Shown in pieces: positions 1 to 10,862 of a DNA stretch of 64,000 bases. This DNA is from Glandiceps talaboti (taxonomy: Eukaryota; Hemichordata; Enteropneusta; Spengelidae): NCBI RefSeq assembly GCF_964340395.1, contig NC_135566.1:20075297-20139296 (forward strand), given 5' to 3'. Numbering within the stretch: position 1 is the first letter of the stretch; each line of letters begins with the position of its first letter. Made by a program: the position numbers and the translations under genes. Under the pieces are notes generated by a model, which was not told where the DNA came from, searched no databases, and saw only the letters and a program-made list of their open reading frames with translations.

Positions 1-2045
1 GCGATCTCGCGCCATTGCTGTACTACGTGGCACTTTATTCTGGCGGGGTGTCTCTTGACAACGGGAATAGCGAAGGATGAGCCAATCAAGTGAGACCTTT
101 CAAATGTAGCTAATATTATAGCCAATAAAATTAGTTGTACGATGATATGTGTATAATAAGGGTAAGGCTGGCCTCTACACTGTAACAAGTAGTAAAGTTG
201 AAATCTTTGTCGCATGAATTCGTATTTATGTACGGATGCGTAGTCTTTCTGAACAGTAATTTTTAGATCAGTTAGTATTTAAACTACGTTTCTGAGTTAA
301 TTATTCGGTAGGTAATTGACGAGCTCCCTTTGTAAAAGCGCTGTACAAATTGGATGTCAGCGTTCGCCCGGCCACGTTCAACGGAACTAAGTGAAGCTCA
401 ATCATAACAATGGTGGCTGTCAAAATCGAAGACGCAATTTGACCGTGTTGTTATTTCAGTGAGTTTATTCAGCAAGAAAACAACGTGTTCTATGTTTTTG
501 TACTTCCTACATGATGTGATGATCGTTTTTTTTACCGGTACAACTTACAGCCTACAATGAAACTGCTAACTTAGTAACACTAGCCCCATCCTCAGGTAGG
601 ATTTTTAGTGCCGTGTAGACGATTCCGTGTTCCGTGTTCCGTGTTCATGTTTTGGGGCACATTTCTAAATACGCGAAACCAGTTATTGAATGTGTAGTGG
701 ATATTGATATTCAGTTTGAAAAATTAAAATCCTGAACTTTATTTTGCGAACGGTTTTGTCATTTCTTAGTAATTATAGGGCCGACTGTATCACGTTTAAC
801 ATTTATGTCAACCCGGAAGTACATAGACACGAAAATAGACGAGGTGACTTGTACATGTAATTAGTAACAAAATTTTGCTGTAACTGCTGGTAACCTTCAA
901 ATTTATTTATTTTTATGTTGTAAATACATTCTAATATGCACTAAGGAGAACACTATAAAGACTTGCTCCATGGGAAGGTAATTTTTTGTCTTTTAAAAAT
1001 GCAATAGTTAGATCAATGTGTACCAGAAATGTTATGTAGTATTTAAGCTAGAAATAAGACCACATAACATCTTATTACTCCCCCCCCCCCTCCAATTAAG
1101 ACAAACTACTCACAGAAAGCAACAAAAAAAGAGAAGAAGTTCCAAAACATGAAAAAGAGAATAAAATTACAGTAAGGAGTTGATGATGCACAAACAACTA
1201 CAAAGAAATAGACAGTTCAATTACAACACACGGTTTGAAATAAATATGGGGTTTGGAAAAGTGAATTAGAAGTAGAGCAAAAACTAAGAGAGATGAACAG
1301 CCTAAGTGAACAAGCGAAAGCACTTAAAGATAGGACCACCAATTTTTTTGCAGGACTACTACGTTATCAATTTTACTAGTCCTGTGGGATAGTGACTTTT
1401 TTACTCCAGTGTCAGACCCTGTTGGCTGAGAATGACTCTCTTTCGGGTACTTGGGGATTGTCGCCGTACGGAAACTAAGATGGCGATTAATACATTTCTT
1501 CCCTATATATATATCTACTACAACTAGTACAAGTTGAATGTTGTTGACTTGGTAAATTTGTTAGAAATTTTTTTTGTTTTGTTTTGTGCATTTCCCAGTC
1601 ATTTTTTTTCTGAGATTTTGTGCAATTTTTCATAACAGTAAATTTTTGTTATAAAATGGTGACTATGGTATAAAAGTACAATACATTACCAACTTCTGTG
1701 TAAAATGTGTTTTATAGTGAGACATCATATGAAACCACTAACCACTTTATTGCATCGCTAAAACAAAACTGCATAGTAAAGAGCTGAAGAACTGAACCAC
1801 TTCTACATGTCACCAAAATAAAAAATAAAATAAAAAAAAAAACAGCGGAGCTATTCTGACCGATAGGTCGCTTGTTGAAGTAATAGGTCATTTGTGAAAT
1901 CTCAGGTGGAGGGGAAATGTAAGCACCAAAATTAGCCACACTTCTGGATTCTAGGTTATAGTATAATATGCATTTTAAATGAAGCCAAAAACTGAATATT
2001 GAGTCATTGGTAATATGCACTTTGATTATGGTCATATCTTTTTAG
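1..2045. other. Sequence 5' of the methyltransferase exon, probably its intron
   Basis: No exon is recognised here. The next feature starts at a splice acceptor, so at least the right part should be intron of the methyltransferase gene. The first 480 bases or so are richer in CpG than the rest and could hold a promoter or a 5' exon, but no supported reading frame is visible. There is a small TTCCGTG repeat near 625-650, a C run at 1081-1090, and AT-rich sequence with T runs up to the acceptor at 2044-2045. Confidence 0.4.
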
Positions 2046-2511
2046 GGAAAATTGGCAAGATCTTGAAGATGAACTACGTCAACATATAATTGATGTGATA
2101 CCATGTGACGTTGAAGACGACAATATTATCAAGTCAGAAGACGATAAACCATTTGATGCTATCCTGATTGCTAGTTGCCTGGAGTTTGCTTGTTCTACCC
2201 ATGATGCCTATGAACGTAGTGTTAGGAACATATATTCTCTGCTTCGTCCTGGTGGAACAGTTATACACTTTGGTAGAGTTGGTGGCAATTTCTATAAAGT
2301 TGGTGATGAGAGATTCTTTGCCCTCGAAGTTGATGAAGATTTTGTCACTTCAGCATATAAGAAAGCAGGTTTTCTTATAAAAGAAAAGTTCAAAATCAAT
2401 GAAGGCGATAAAACTATAAATGACGCAAATGAAAATAAACAAATAGCTGATGCTATGTTTCGCATGCTGATGATAGCTAAGAAGCCAGGGAATACAGAAA
2501 ACTGTGTGTAA
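2046..2511 (+). CDS. NNMT/PNMT/INMT-family N-methyltransferase, last coding exon (partial gene)
   Basis: This is the C-terminal exon of an S-adenosylmethionine-dependent methyltransferase of the nicotinamide / phenylethanolamine / indolethylamine N-methyltransferase family, cytosolic enzymes that methylate small amines or pyridines. The acceptor ends in TTTTTAG at 2045. One base completes a split codon, then 154 residues follow to TAA at 2509-2511. Family signatures are CDVEDDN near the start, FDAILIASCLEFAC then THDAYERSVRNIYSLL, the LRPGG turn, and the ALEVDEDFVTSAYKKAGF helix, in the same order and spacing as in vertebrate NNMT and INMT. The N-terminal SAM-binding exons are not found in 1-2045 and probably lie upstream of the window. 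The substrate cannot be assigned from this exon. The frame is intact, so nothing marks it as a pseudogene, but without upstream exons an isolated fragment is not excluded. Confidence 0.85.
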
Positions 2512-2802
2512 CGTAGTCAGCTGTGATGTATCATAGAAGGTGGGCAAGGAGTATTTTGTAGCATACAGATAACATATGTATAACAAGGTCTTTTTATCTT
2601 TCATAAACTAAACAACTGTCATTTGATGTCTGGTTTAACTTGTAATCTTTTATTTTTATAGAGTCAAATTCATTCAAAAGTATCATTTTCTACATGCATC
2701 TATAAAAAATCAAACCTTTCTTGTATGACATGCAAATAATCATTTCATTTGTAAAACACAAAGCTCAGGCTGTGTTCTCTGTACAATGTACTTCATAAAG
2801 TA

Positions 2803-2885
2803 AATGTCAAAGTGAGATTATTTTCATGTGCACATAATTGGTAATGTCAAAGTGAGATTATTTTCATGTGCACATAATTGGTAAT
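2803..2885. repeat. 40-bp tandem duplication
   Basis: Two near-identical copies of a 40-bp unit starting AATGTCAAAGTGAGATTA, at 2803 and 2843. The near identity suggests a recent duplication. Confidence 0.9.
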
Positions 2886-3403
2886 TGAAATGTTATTTAA
2901 CCTATAAATGGTGTTATAAACACCTCCATGCCTGTTCCCATCATAATCTCTACCTAGGCCTTAAAACAAATTGTGTGGTTCCAGTTACCCAATCCCACCT
3001 AGTTTTTCACTTCTGACCCTAAAATCTTTTTTAGGTATTCAAGAAAATAAATAATAAAATCTTGAAAATCTTGAAAGAAATAGTGGATTTGGAAACTGAC
3101 ATCAACTTGAAAAGACAATAAAAAAAACTGTTCTTCCAATCTGTAATGGCTGTACATCTGATGAGAAGAAACCAATAGTACAGAGACCATATGGAAAACA
3201 GTGGAAAACATAAAATAAAAAATCTACCTACATTGTACCCTACCTACTAATAGTTATTAATAATAGTTTGTTATATTGATTTTAATGTCATTTTGTTGTT
3301 CCAGCAGAAGTGTATTTTTTGTAGTTTCATGATGACACAAAGTGTTAATATTTGTATCAGATTGTAAAGTTCTTGTGTAAAGCTGCACTAGCTGTAACTG
3401 ACA

Positions 3404-3479
3404 CTTTATTAACTCCTAGTTGTGTGACTTTATTAACTCCTAGTTGTTTGACTTTATTAACTCCTAGTTGTTTGACTTA
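3404..3479. repeat. 24-bp tandem repeat, three copies
   Basis: Three copies of a 24-bp unit beginning CTTTATTAACTCCTAG at 3404, 3428 and 3452, with one substitution in the first copy. Confidence 0.9.
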
Positions 3480-5044
3480 CTCATAATATCGTATACTCTC
3501 AATTGTATTCAATCATCTGTCGGTAAAAGTATTTGAGTTACTGTTCACACAATATGGCACAAAAACATCACTCAAATTAATATTTGGGCCTGCACCCAAA
3601 AATTAGGGACCAAGTGAAATCGTGATTTCAACCCGTTCATGCGCTAGTTTTGGATAGAATCAACCTCTAATCAACATACACAATATCTAATTATTGATAT
3701 TTTAACAATTTTCAGTGAATGTAGTGTTGGTTGTATAATCAAAACAATAATACTCCAGTTACAGCTAGTGTTGGTTTAATATTTAGACTTGTAGAATGTT
3801 TGGAATTATAACTTAATTACACTATTTCTTTGAAGTTTTATGAATGATGGCATTAAGTATCTTTTCTGGACTGTCAATTTTGCTTTATAGGTAATACTAC
3901 TGTAATTAACCTGAGACAAGAATCAAAGCCTATTTTGCCAAATCAAAAATATGCATATGGTTAATGTAATGCAGTGTTATAGCTAAGGGTGGTAAGAAGG
4001 CAAAATCTACCCGCAAGTACCCAAGATTGTTTCTCGGGGAAAATCTCAAAATCTATGTAAACATTTATTGAATTTCCCCTCTCTGTTGTCAGGGTTATAA
4101 AACCTTTGCAAGAAAGAGTGAATAGCAATTTAAAGTTGATAAGAGTCAAACTCTGTTCATTGTCCAGAAATTCCTTCCTAATTTGTACTCTCAGGTATTG
4201 CGCCTTGACTTTGGGTAAATCTCATCGGTGTGCAGGTTTCGTGAAAGAATTTTTTAATAAGTGAAATTGCTACTGCATGACATCTATTTGCTTATTTCCA
4301 CTGTATTTCAAACTATCAGGGAATTTTTGATTGAAGGAGATAGTACATTGTAGTTTTATCAAAACTAGGAAACTGTTGCACCTGCTATGACTCCACAAAT
4401 GACATACCGGTACTTGTAACAGAGTACATTTCTTTGGTCAACTTGTTGTGTAGACTTTATTGACAACCCATATTGTGACATATTATTCAGAGTGTAATTT
4501 TGATACTAAAAATGAATTAATGACTATTAGTATAATATGGTAAGTAAGAAATGTCCAAGGGTGTGAATCTCAAAGACTTGTCGATGAAATATTGCAGGTG
4601 CGTTCAGTGTTGTTGTTATTTCTCGTTTGGCCGTTGAGGGCGCTACAACTTTGCAGGAAATAGAAATGTCTTCCACTTCTGTAAATGCCCGGTGTAAATG
4701 TCACTGTTGGTATTACCCGGTATATGGACACCTATAATCAATTTTCAGAGACCTTACATATTTCAAATAAACAGTGTTTGTATGTTTCTTTTTAATCTTG
4801 AAATGTCATATTTCATTTTAGAACTAGATATTGGACTTGGTACACAATTAATAAAAACAAGATTACTTTAAGTTTCACTACATGTTGAATAAATAAATAA
4901 ATAGCCCCAAATTATGTAGTCATTGTGTTGAATACATTTTGTCAAATGCAATATATCCATTCCACATCATACATAGCATCCTTTACTTCCACAGCCAGTG
5001 AGAGCTTTCTGTTCTTGGGCAAGCAATAATACCACGATTTTTAG

Positions 5045-6060
5045 CACAACTGAACTGAGGGATCGCCCAGGGTGTGTGTGAGTGGGTGGGTGTGTGTGTG
5101 TAAACATAAACAACTTAAAGTCTGAAAATTGTTGGACCGATTGCTTTCATATTTGGTGGTCATGTTACTTCTGGTGTCTGGGAAATTGTTCAAATGCAAA
5201 TGATTGCATCAGAGATGTGGGTTGAGGGTCAAAAAATATAAGTTTTGGTCAAAAAGCTTAAACTCCAAAACTACTGGGCAGATTTGCATGAAATTTGGTA
5301 GGGACCTTCTTTTGGGCGAGTAAATTATGATGTGTTCATGACATGATGATTCCCTAAGTAATATGCAAATTAGGGCTAAAACCGTGTGTTTTTGGTCAAA
5401 AACCTATAATTCCAAAACTACTCTCGCAGATTGGGCTGAAATTTAATAGCAATGCATCTGTGGGTGTATAGATTAAGAAATATTAAGAATATAATGATAT
5501 CATCAGTAATATGCAAATTAGGTGTAAACATGTTAATTTTGGTCAAACATTTATATCTCAAAAAGTATTTGGTCAATGAGACTAAAACTTGGTGAGATGT
5601 TTCTAGAAGTGTTATTCTACAGATTTTCTTCAAAATATTTTGATATGATTGGCCCTAGCAACCATGACCACGCCCTTAGCAACAACCAAATGGCGGTATA
5701 TTTTGGTCAAATGACTTCATCTGGTAGGCAAGTGAGTAAACATTCAAAAAATGTATGCAGATATCCCTAGCAACCATGACCACGCCCATAGCAACAGTCA
5801 AATTGTCATATTTCTCAAAGATAAATTGGATTAATAGACAATTGAATAAACATTCAAAAAATATATGCAAATGTACCTAGCTGCAAGACCACGCCCATAG
5901 CAACAGCCAAATGATCACATATAGTGCAAAGATAATATCAGGAATTCATACACAAGTGAACAAAAACATTTTAAAATGTATGTAAATATCTCTAGCAACA
6001 TGACCACGCCCAGAACAACAGCTAAATGATCGCATGTATCGCAAAGATAGCAACATAGTT
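5045..6060. repeat. Degenerate repetitive element with two sub-repeat types
   Basis: The left half (about 5100-5640) has several diverged copies of a unit containing AAAACTACT...GCAGATT and GAAATTTGGT or similar, alternating with TTTTGGTCAAA. The right half (about 5650-6040) repeats TAGCAACCATGACCACGCCC plus a following AGCAACAGYCAAAT motif four to five times at about 115-bp spacing. It begins near a GT-rich stretch (5072-5100). This style of decayed tandem element is common in marine invertebrate genomes; I cannot name the family. Confidence 0.65.
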
Positions 6061-6565
6061 GGATAGGCAACTGGATAGTCATTCAGCAAATGAACACCTA
6101 GTGTTAGCATGGACTAGCATATGGATAAACATTTTTAAAAACTACAGTTGTGCCACACGCTATTGGCGGTATTTTTTTGTCAGCGACATTTGCATTCCTC
6201 AGCACTGGTCTTAGACAGCGCCCTCTAGCGACCAACACAAAAAACTCTTGTCTTTCTATCGAGGACTATAGCGAACGTCAGATCTGAGCATGCAACATGC
6301 TCACCCGCCTTGCAAATGAACACCCCCCTTGACCCACAAGATCACACCTGGTACAGCTATAATCCAGAGATCCTATATAACTAATGGTCCGCAACAGATT
6401 ACGATTACTTTCACCTAGCTAGCATTTTGAAAGACATTTAATTTTCAATGAGAGCACATTTCATATTATTTTTCTAGACCTGTGTATATTTGTTTAATGA
6501 TGCACCACAATAAACCCCAAGTAGACATACTGCATATTCGCTTTGACAACTACTGTTATTTTCAG

Positions 6566-6697
6566 GGCCTGACTGGTAATCAGGAATATTTCCTAGAATT
6601 TCTCCACTTTTATTGTGAAGGGAAGGACCTTAATATGCAGAGATCCACAGAAACTCTACAGTTATTCAATAGGGAACTTGCAAAACAGCCATGTTGA
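6566..6697 (+). CDS. Probable last coding exon of an unidentified gene
   Basis: A good acceptor (pyrimidine-rich TGTTATTTTCAG ending at 6565) opens a phase-0 frame of 43 codons ending TGA at 6695-6697. An AATAAA follows 18 bases later, at 6715. The peptide is hydrophilic and protein-like, with GLTGNQEYFLEFLHFYCEG at the start and ETLQLFNRELAKQPC at the end. It has aromatic-rich helical character, no repeats and no low complexity. I do not recognise the family. Upstream exons are not identified. An ATG at 4666-4668 followed in phase 0 by a GTAAAT donor at 4681 would give a 48-residue protein, but that join is only a possibility. The gene would lie in the same direction as the methyltransferase and converge on OSTC. 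Confidence 0.5.
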   Translation, partial: GLTGNQEYFLEFLHFYCEGKDLNMQRSTETLQLFNRELAKQPC

Positions 6698-6714
6698 ATC
6701 ATGGGAAATATGAT

Positions 6715-6720
6715 AATAAA
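6715..6720 (+). promoter_or_regulatory. Candidate polyadenylation signal AATAAA
   Basis: A canonical AATAAA 18 nt after the stop codon of the unidentified exon. A T- and TG-containing stretch follows within 40 nt, as expected of a cleavage region. Confidence 0.5.
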
Positions 6721-7495
6721 TACTCATTAAATAGTATTGTAAACAATAATGTTACATTGTTTTTAACCACAAATAATCAATTCATAGTCATCCTGATCTG
6801 TGTGGGAGGTTTATTTTATCCGTAGCTCCAGATTAGGTATTACGATAACCACAGACAATCCCATAGTCCTTTGTGTCTGAGCATGCTCAGTCTGGATTGC
6901 AAGTTACCTATTGTATGTTTATGAGTAATTTTGCCAACAGATTGTGTTGCCACTAAATAGAGGGCACTATTGCAAATATGAAAACAATAAAGTTTGGGTA
7001 CTCTACATGACAATGCGCTGCAATGACAAGTGTGACAACTAACAATTTAGAGTAACACATTACCTGATAATTTTCAATGCCAATTACATTTACACAAAAT
7101 TTGTATTCCATGTTCCAAGCACTATTTCTTAATGTTTACCATCGTCTTACATTGTACATTTCCTAATTATGCTTTTGAGTTTGGACAGAGTTCATTTCCT
7201 TGACCACAACAACAATTCTACATTTTCCAGGCCTACAAATACTACTAGAACTTTCTCAAGTAAGGTATTATTTGTGTCAGCTGTAAATGTTACGTTTCCC
7301 ATGTTTGTCACTTTCTCAGGGTTGTTCATCTTGTTAGCTCAGTTTAATGGGATATCATGTTAGTCCTTTGATTGGATAGCTTTTCAACTGACACTTAAAA
7401 AGAATTGGAATACCAGGCTGGAAAAAACACTGCCAATGGCATCATGCCAGATTTACAGTTATGACAAACTTTAATCATAAGGTGGTGTTAATCTT

Positions 7496-7679
7496 ATTAA
7501 AATCTGATGTGGTGAAAGCGGTTAGATGTCTTCATCTACCTCTATTTCCATCATTTTGTGTCATTTGTTTGGTTCCACGTAATCACCTCCTTCCCATCCG
7601 GAACAAAACAAAACACATTGCGATGGAAACAGAGATAGATGAAGACATCTAGTTGCTTTCAGCACATCAGATTTTTAAT
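7496..7679. mobile_element. Foldback (MITE-like) element with arms of about 58 bp
   Basis: The left arm 7496-7553 and right arm 7621-7679 are near-perfect reverse complements, sharing AAAATCTGATGTG, GCTGAAAGC or GGTGAAAGC, and TAGATGTCTTCATCTA. The loop is about 67 bp with no coding potential. The long inverted repeat and short unique centre are typical of a non-autonomous foldback transposon. Confidence 0.75.
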
Positions 7680-7870
7680 CAGTTTGGTGTATGTTTTCCT
7701 ACCATCCTTACAAACGTTAATGACTACATATTCATCATGTGAGCACAAGTGAAAAATATGTTGGATTATATTACCTTGAAACTGGAATGGATTACTTCAA
7801 GAAATGTACAAAAAGTAAAACAAAGGGTGAATTATTGAGTCTAAAGGGTTCCATAGGAATACAGTATTTA

Positions 7871-8020
7871 AGCAATAAACCACCCCCTGGGAATGGTATA
7901 CCACTCGGTTATGACCAGTGAATGAAATATATGCAGGAGCGACAGTGAGTGCATATACCAAGTTCACTGGTCAAAACCGAGTGGTCTACCGTCCATTCCC
8001 AGGGGTGGTTTATCGCTATT
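7871..8020. mobile_element. Foldback element with arms of about 50 bp
   Basis: The left arm (7871-7922) holds AATAAACCACC, TGGGAATGG and ACCACTCGGTT. The right arm (7963-8020) holds their reverse complements AACCGAGTGGT, CCATTCCCA and GGTGGTTTAT. The spacer is about 40 bp. Arms are interrupted by single mismatches and 1-2 nt gaps, so the copy is not brand new. Confidence 0.75.
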
Positions 8021-8459
8021 ATATTATACATGTACCAGTATATTGAAAATAAGGGAAACAAGATAAGATGCAACATTTTCTGGTTTCATTTGCACCCCCA
8101 TCCCTGCATGGACTGCAATGTTTGTAGATGAACATTGAACATCAAACATTGGATGCGTGCGAACTGTGCATTATCGCTCATCTAGACCAATCAGATCTCG
8201 ATTTGCGCCATCACTATAGTGGTATAATATAAATTGTATACTCCACGTGAAATCCTATATACACAGGCATACATTCAAATCATGTTGACAACAAAATATA
8301 CAAACACCAACTTTTTTTTTTGTCCAAATTGAATGGATTATGGCTTTTATCTCTGTAATATATCTTTAAAAAGTACATGTACAAAAATGTATTTTTGATG
8401 GATTGATCAATGCATACATGTCCCAGTATTGCTGCTGTTCTGATTCAGGATCTCTGTCT

Positions 8460-8478
8460 CTATGCTTGTAGATAACCT
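8460..8478 (-). CDS. OSTC: OSTC coding exon 4 (terminal, 19 nt coding)
   Basis: The acceptor is TTCTTACAG before AGGTTATC. One base completes the proline codon, then GYLQA and TAG. It corresponds to the GYLMG end of the human protein and restores the 149-residue length. Confidence 0.88.
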
Positions 8479-10862
8479 CTGTAAGAAGAACAAACAAATG
8501 ACTTGTTGAAAGGTGTACACCTTACTCACCTACTGCATGACTCTCTGAATTATCATCGACAGTCACATTGAATTCCTCTTTCAGCTTTAATTCAGAGGTC
8601 GCGTTAACTTGTTAATTGTGCATATTTGACGCTATATTTGGCACTTGGGACACATTTTTTTGGATGTATGCATCACTGGGAATGCATCAAAAACAGGGGA
8701 CAAATGGGGCTTATTGTTGCTCACATACACAATATTGAGTCAGAATGGAAACAAGGTAAAAACACTCCAGGAATGAAAGATATCATAGATTTAGTAATCC
8801 AATATAAATATCAGTCATAAGTGGGTCATGATTACGTAATTAACATCAACAGTGGGTGATAACTAGCAACTACTATTGGGTTGAGAGCCCGGAAGCTTCC
8901 CCTCAGATCCCCACAAGAGCTATGTATCATTTATAATTAAGGGAAAATATTTAGCACTTGTCCTCAGATCCCCTACAGAGACATACATGTAAGGGGACAC
9001 TATTTAGCACTTGCTCTCAGATGTTATGGGGACACTATTTAGCATTTCTTATTATACAATATACATGTACATGTATGTCTAGACAGATCATGACAAGGAT
9101 TTACTTTTGAACTTACGGTAATTTCATCCTCATGAATACTCTGCACATGAAGAAGGACAGTATGATGCAAACAAATCCCATGAACAGCAACAAAAATCTA
9201 TTGAGTTTGGGCATATTTTGAGCATTTGATTTATCCAAAATCACAAATCCGAGGCCGCCTGCTGTGAAAAGAAAACTGGAAGCAAGTCCTTCCATAATGT
9301 ACTGTCCATTGACTCTGTATGGCATGAATGCCACCTGAAAGAAATAATATGAACTCAGTGAGGGAATATTCAGTTTTAGACCATCTTCTCACACATACCT
9401 ACTTGCCATGTAACAAGTTTTAAGTAATTTTCTCAGGATCACATGATTTACAATTTGTTGTCATGTAAACCTCTTTAAAAAAAGCTAAAATGTTAATTAA
9501 CACTGTGCCAAATCATACAACACTTTTTCTGGAATCAAGTATTGTTTTTCTCAAAATTAGAGCAATGTAATAAATAATGTAGACAGCAAAAATATGCTTT
9601 ATATAGTTTATGCCATATCAAAATACATGTATGTACAAATGTACTCTATACTGCATCAAATTTAATTTGATACAAAGTAGACAAGCCAATGATGGCATCA
9701 TTGACAGTAAATTCATTATTCACTATGCCCTACTGCATAAAAAAAACCATACATTTAATAAAGATGTTTGCAGACAGATTCGCCAAATTGCAGATATACA
9801 TGTACGATGTACAACTGCCACCACAACACAGAAAACTAACATTAGTAAAGATGTTTGCAGACAGATATACCAATTTGCTGACATGATGTAATGCAACAAA
9901 GTGCCAGGGGTGAACAAATCCACTGGTCCTGGGTCCAGGACTAACGATTTTTTGGGGCAGACCACACAAATTTTACCTTGTCTAGTCCATCGGACCAGTA
10001 CCTTACTGTTAATAACTATGTTAAAAAGTCGTCTGAACATACAGATTCATAGGTAAGATTTAATGTTTCACATTAGTGGGATCTGGGCCACTAATTCTTT
10101 CAGCAGGACCACTGGATTTTTTGAGGCACTGGTCTGGGGACCACCAGTTCACAAAATAATTTGTTCACCCCTGAAAGTGCCATTGCTGAAAACATGCAGT
10201 AGGATTTGAGAGTACCAATATTTGCTGATCCTTGTCATGTAGTACGTTATACCACTTTTATTTTCAGTCAAGGATGATGTGACACTAAATAATTGGTATA
10301 TCAATGTGTATTACAAAGACTTTGCCATCGTATCCAAGAATATGATTCTTGCATTCACCTGTTACTGAAACATTTTTTTTATTGGAGGACTATGTCATTT
10401 ATTTACACTGGTTGCTTACCGGTTTCTGGTGCCCATGCTCGTCTGTTGTTGAACCAACACTAGGGGGCTCCACAATAACATCGTATATCAACCCTGTTTG
10501 GTAAATTCAAAGTTAGCGTCAGTGTTAAGCAACGACTACAAATATAGCTCTCATATGTCCTTCAAATTTAAATGTGTTATAGTATGTCGCTCGTATTTAA
10601 ATACACGTTATGCCTACTTTAATGGCACATTCGTGCAGTTCTGAAAAGTTTGTATACGTGTCAGCTTTGCCCAGCTGGCCAGGGTCACAAAAAATAAGTC
10701 CATAAAAAGTGCCAAATAATTACCTCCTGTCACAAGAAAATATGAAACTAGTATGAGTGAGTAAACTACCATCGCTGAAGGCGCTTTTATCCATGTTGGG
10801 CGCTTTAATCTGAGATTTGGACACTGCAAAACAGTGAAAGGGATTGAATAAAGAGCCTCCAT
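8460..10862 (-). CDS. OSTC: OSTC, oligosaccharyltransferase complex subunit (complete, 4 exons)
   Basis: OSTC (DC2) is a small membrane subunit of the STT3A-type oligosaccharyltransferase in the ER; it helps dock the enzyme to the Sec61 translocon for co-translational N-glycosylation. The coding exons, in transcript order, are 10724-10862, 10420-10493, 9117-9334 and 8460-8478. Together they make 450 nt, that is 149 residues plus TAG, the same length as the human protein. Landmarks are the N-terminal [17 protein letters not shown], a first membrane segment around [17 protein letters not shown], the [13 protein letters not shown] loop in exon 2, [19 protein letters not shown] and GGLGFVILD in exon 3, the last membrane segment [17 protein letters not shown], and [11 protein letters not shown] at the end. 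All introns are GT-AG with consistent phases. The start is the only ATG in the first exon that gives the family N terminus. It is divergently arranged with SFSWAP, with 363 bp between start codons. Confidence 0.97.
8593..8656. repeat. Dispersed repeat, copy 1 (mate at 28890-28955)
   Basis: About 60 bp containing GCGTTAAC, CATATTTGACGC and CACTTGGGAC, shared with 28890-28955 in SFSWAP intron 2 at roughly 85 percent identity by eye. The copies share abrupt limits, which suggests a short dispersed element or the end of a longer one. Confidence 0.6.
8901..9050. repeat. Degenerate tandem repeat, about three copies
   Basis: CCTCAGATCCC and GGGGACACTATTTAGCA recur three times at irregular spacing of roughly 55-65 bp inside OSTC intron 3. 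Confidence 0.6.
9117..9334 (-). CDS. OSTC: OSTC coding exon 3
   Basis: The acceptor is TTTCAG before GTGGCATTC and the donor is TACC|GTAAGT. It encodes [16 protein letters not shown] through RVFMRMKLP, including the two C-terminal membrane helices, and is nearly identical to the vertebrate protein. Confidence 0.96.
9335..10419 (-). other. OSTC: OSTC intron 2
   Basis: GT-AG intron. It contains a two-copy repeat of TAAAGATGTTTGCAGACAG near 9759 and 9847, and a 269-bp non-autonomous transposon (9905-10173). The remainder is AT-rich without coding signs. Confidence 0.85.
9905..10173. mobile_element. Non-autonomous DNA transposon, hAT-like ends, 269 bp
   Basis: The ends are CAGGGGTGAACAAAT (9905) and its reverse complement ending at 10173. 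Flanks carry a 7-bp direct repeat AAAGTGC (9898-9904 and 10174-10180). The interior has internally repeated CACTGGTCC / GGTCCAG / GGACCACTGG motifs and no transposase. CAGGGG-type termini with a 7-8 bp duplication point to hAT-type mobilisation; this is inference from the ends only. Confidence 0.8.
10420..10493 (-). CDS. OSTC: OSTC coding exon 2
   Basis: The acceptor is AAACAG at 10494 onwards and the donor is CCG|GTAAGC. It encodes the lumenal loop with [13 protein letters not shown] and DEHGHQKP. It is entered in phase 1 and left in phase 0. It lacks a long open frame of its own, so it was found by joining phases. Confidence 0.93.
10724..10862 (-). CDS. OSTC: OSTC coding exon 1
   Basis: Starts with ATG at 10862-10860 and ends in a GGAG|GTAATT donor (intron from 10723 downwards). 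It encodes the N-terminal amphipathic segment and first membrane helix, to VTG plus the first base of a split glycine codon. Confidence 0.95.

Larger units (their letters stand above)
2512..6565. other. Intergenic region or intron of the gene ending at 6697
   Basis: No recognisable protein exon. It contains the 3' UTR of the methyltransferase, a 40-bp tandem duplication (2803-2885), a 24-bp triplication (3404-3479) and a block of degenerate repeats (about 5045-6060). Around 4600-4680 the composition is less AT-rich, and an ATG at 4666 is followed after five codons by GTAAAT at 4681. That could be a tiny first exon spliced in phase to 6566, but this is speculative. Confidence 0.4.
6721..8459. 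other. Convergent intergenic region
   Basis: It lies between the unidentified + strand exon and the OSTC stop codon, and includes the OSTC 3' UTR at its right end (transcribed leftwards). Apart from the two foldback elements listed separately I see no gene. I did not spot a canonical AATAAA on the minus strand close to the OSTC stop. Confidence 0.5.
8479..9116 (-). other. OSTC: OSTC intron 3
   Basis: GT-AG intron on the minus strand. It contains a copy of a dispersed repeat (8593-8656) and a short degenerate tandem repeat (8901-9050). No other gene is seen. Confidence 0.85.

Noticed and set aside
1-2045. Upstream exons of the NNMT-like gene
   Set aside because: No SAM-binding motif or family N-terminal signature found in any + frame.
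9723-10040. Minus-strand frames in OSTC intron 2
   Set aside because: They cross the two-copy repeat and the hAT-like element boundary and resemble nothing.
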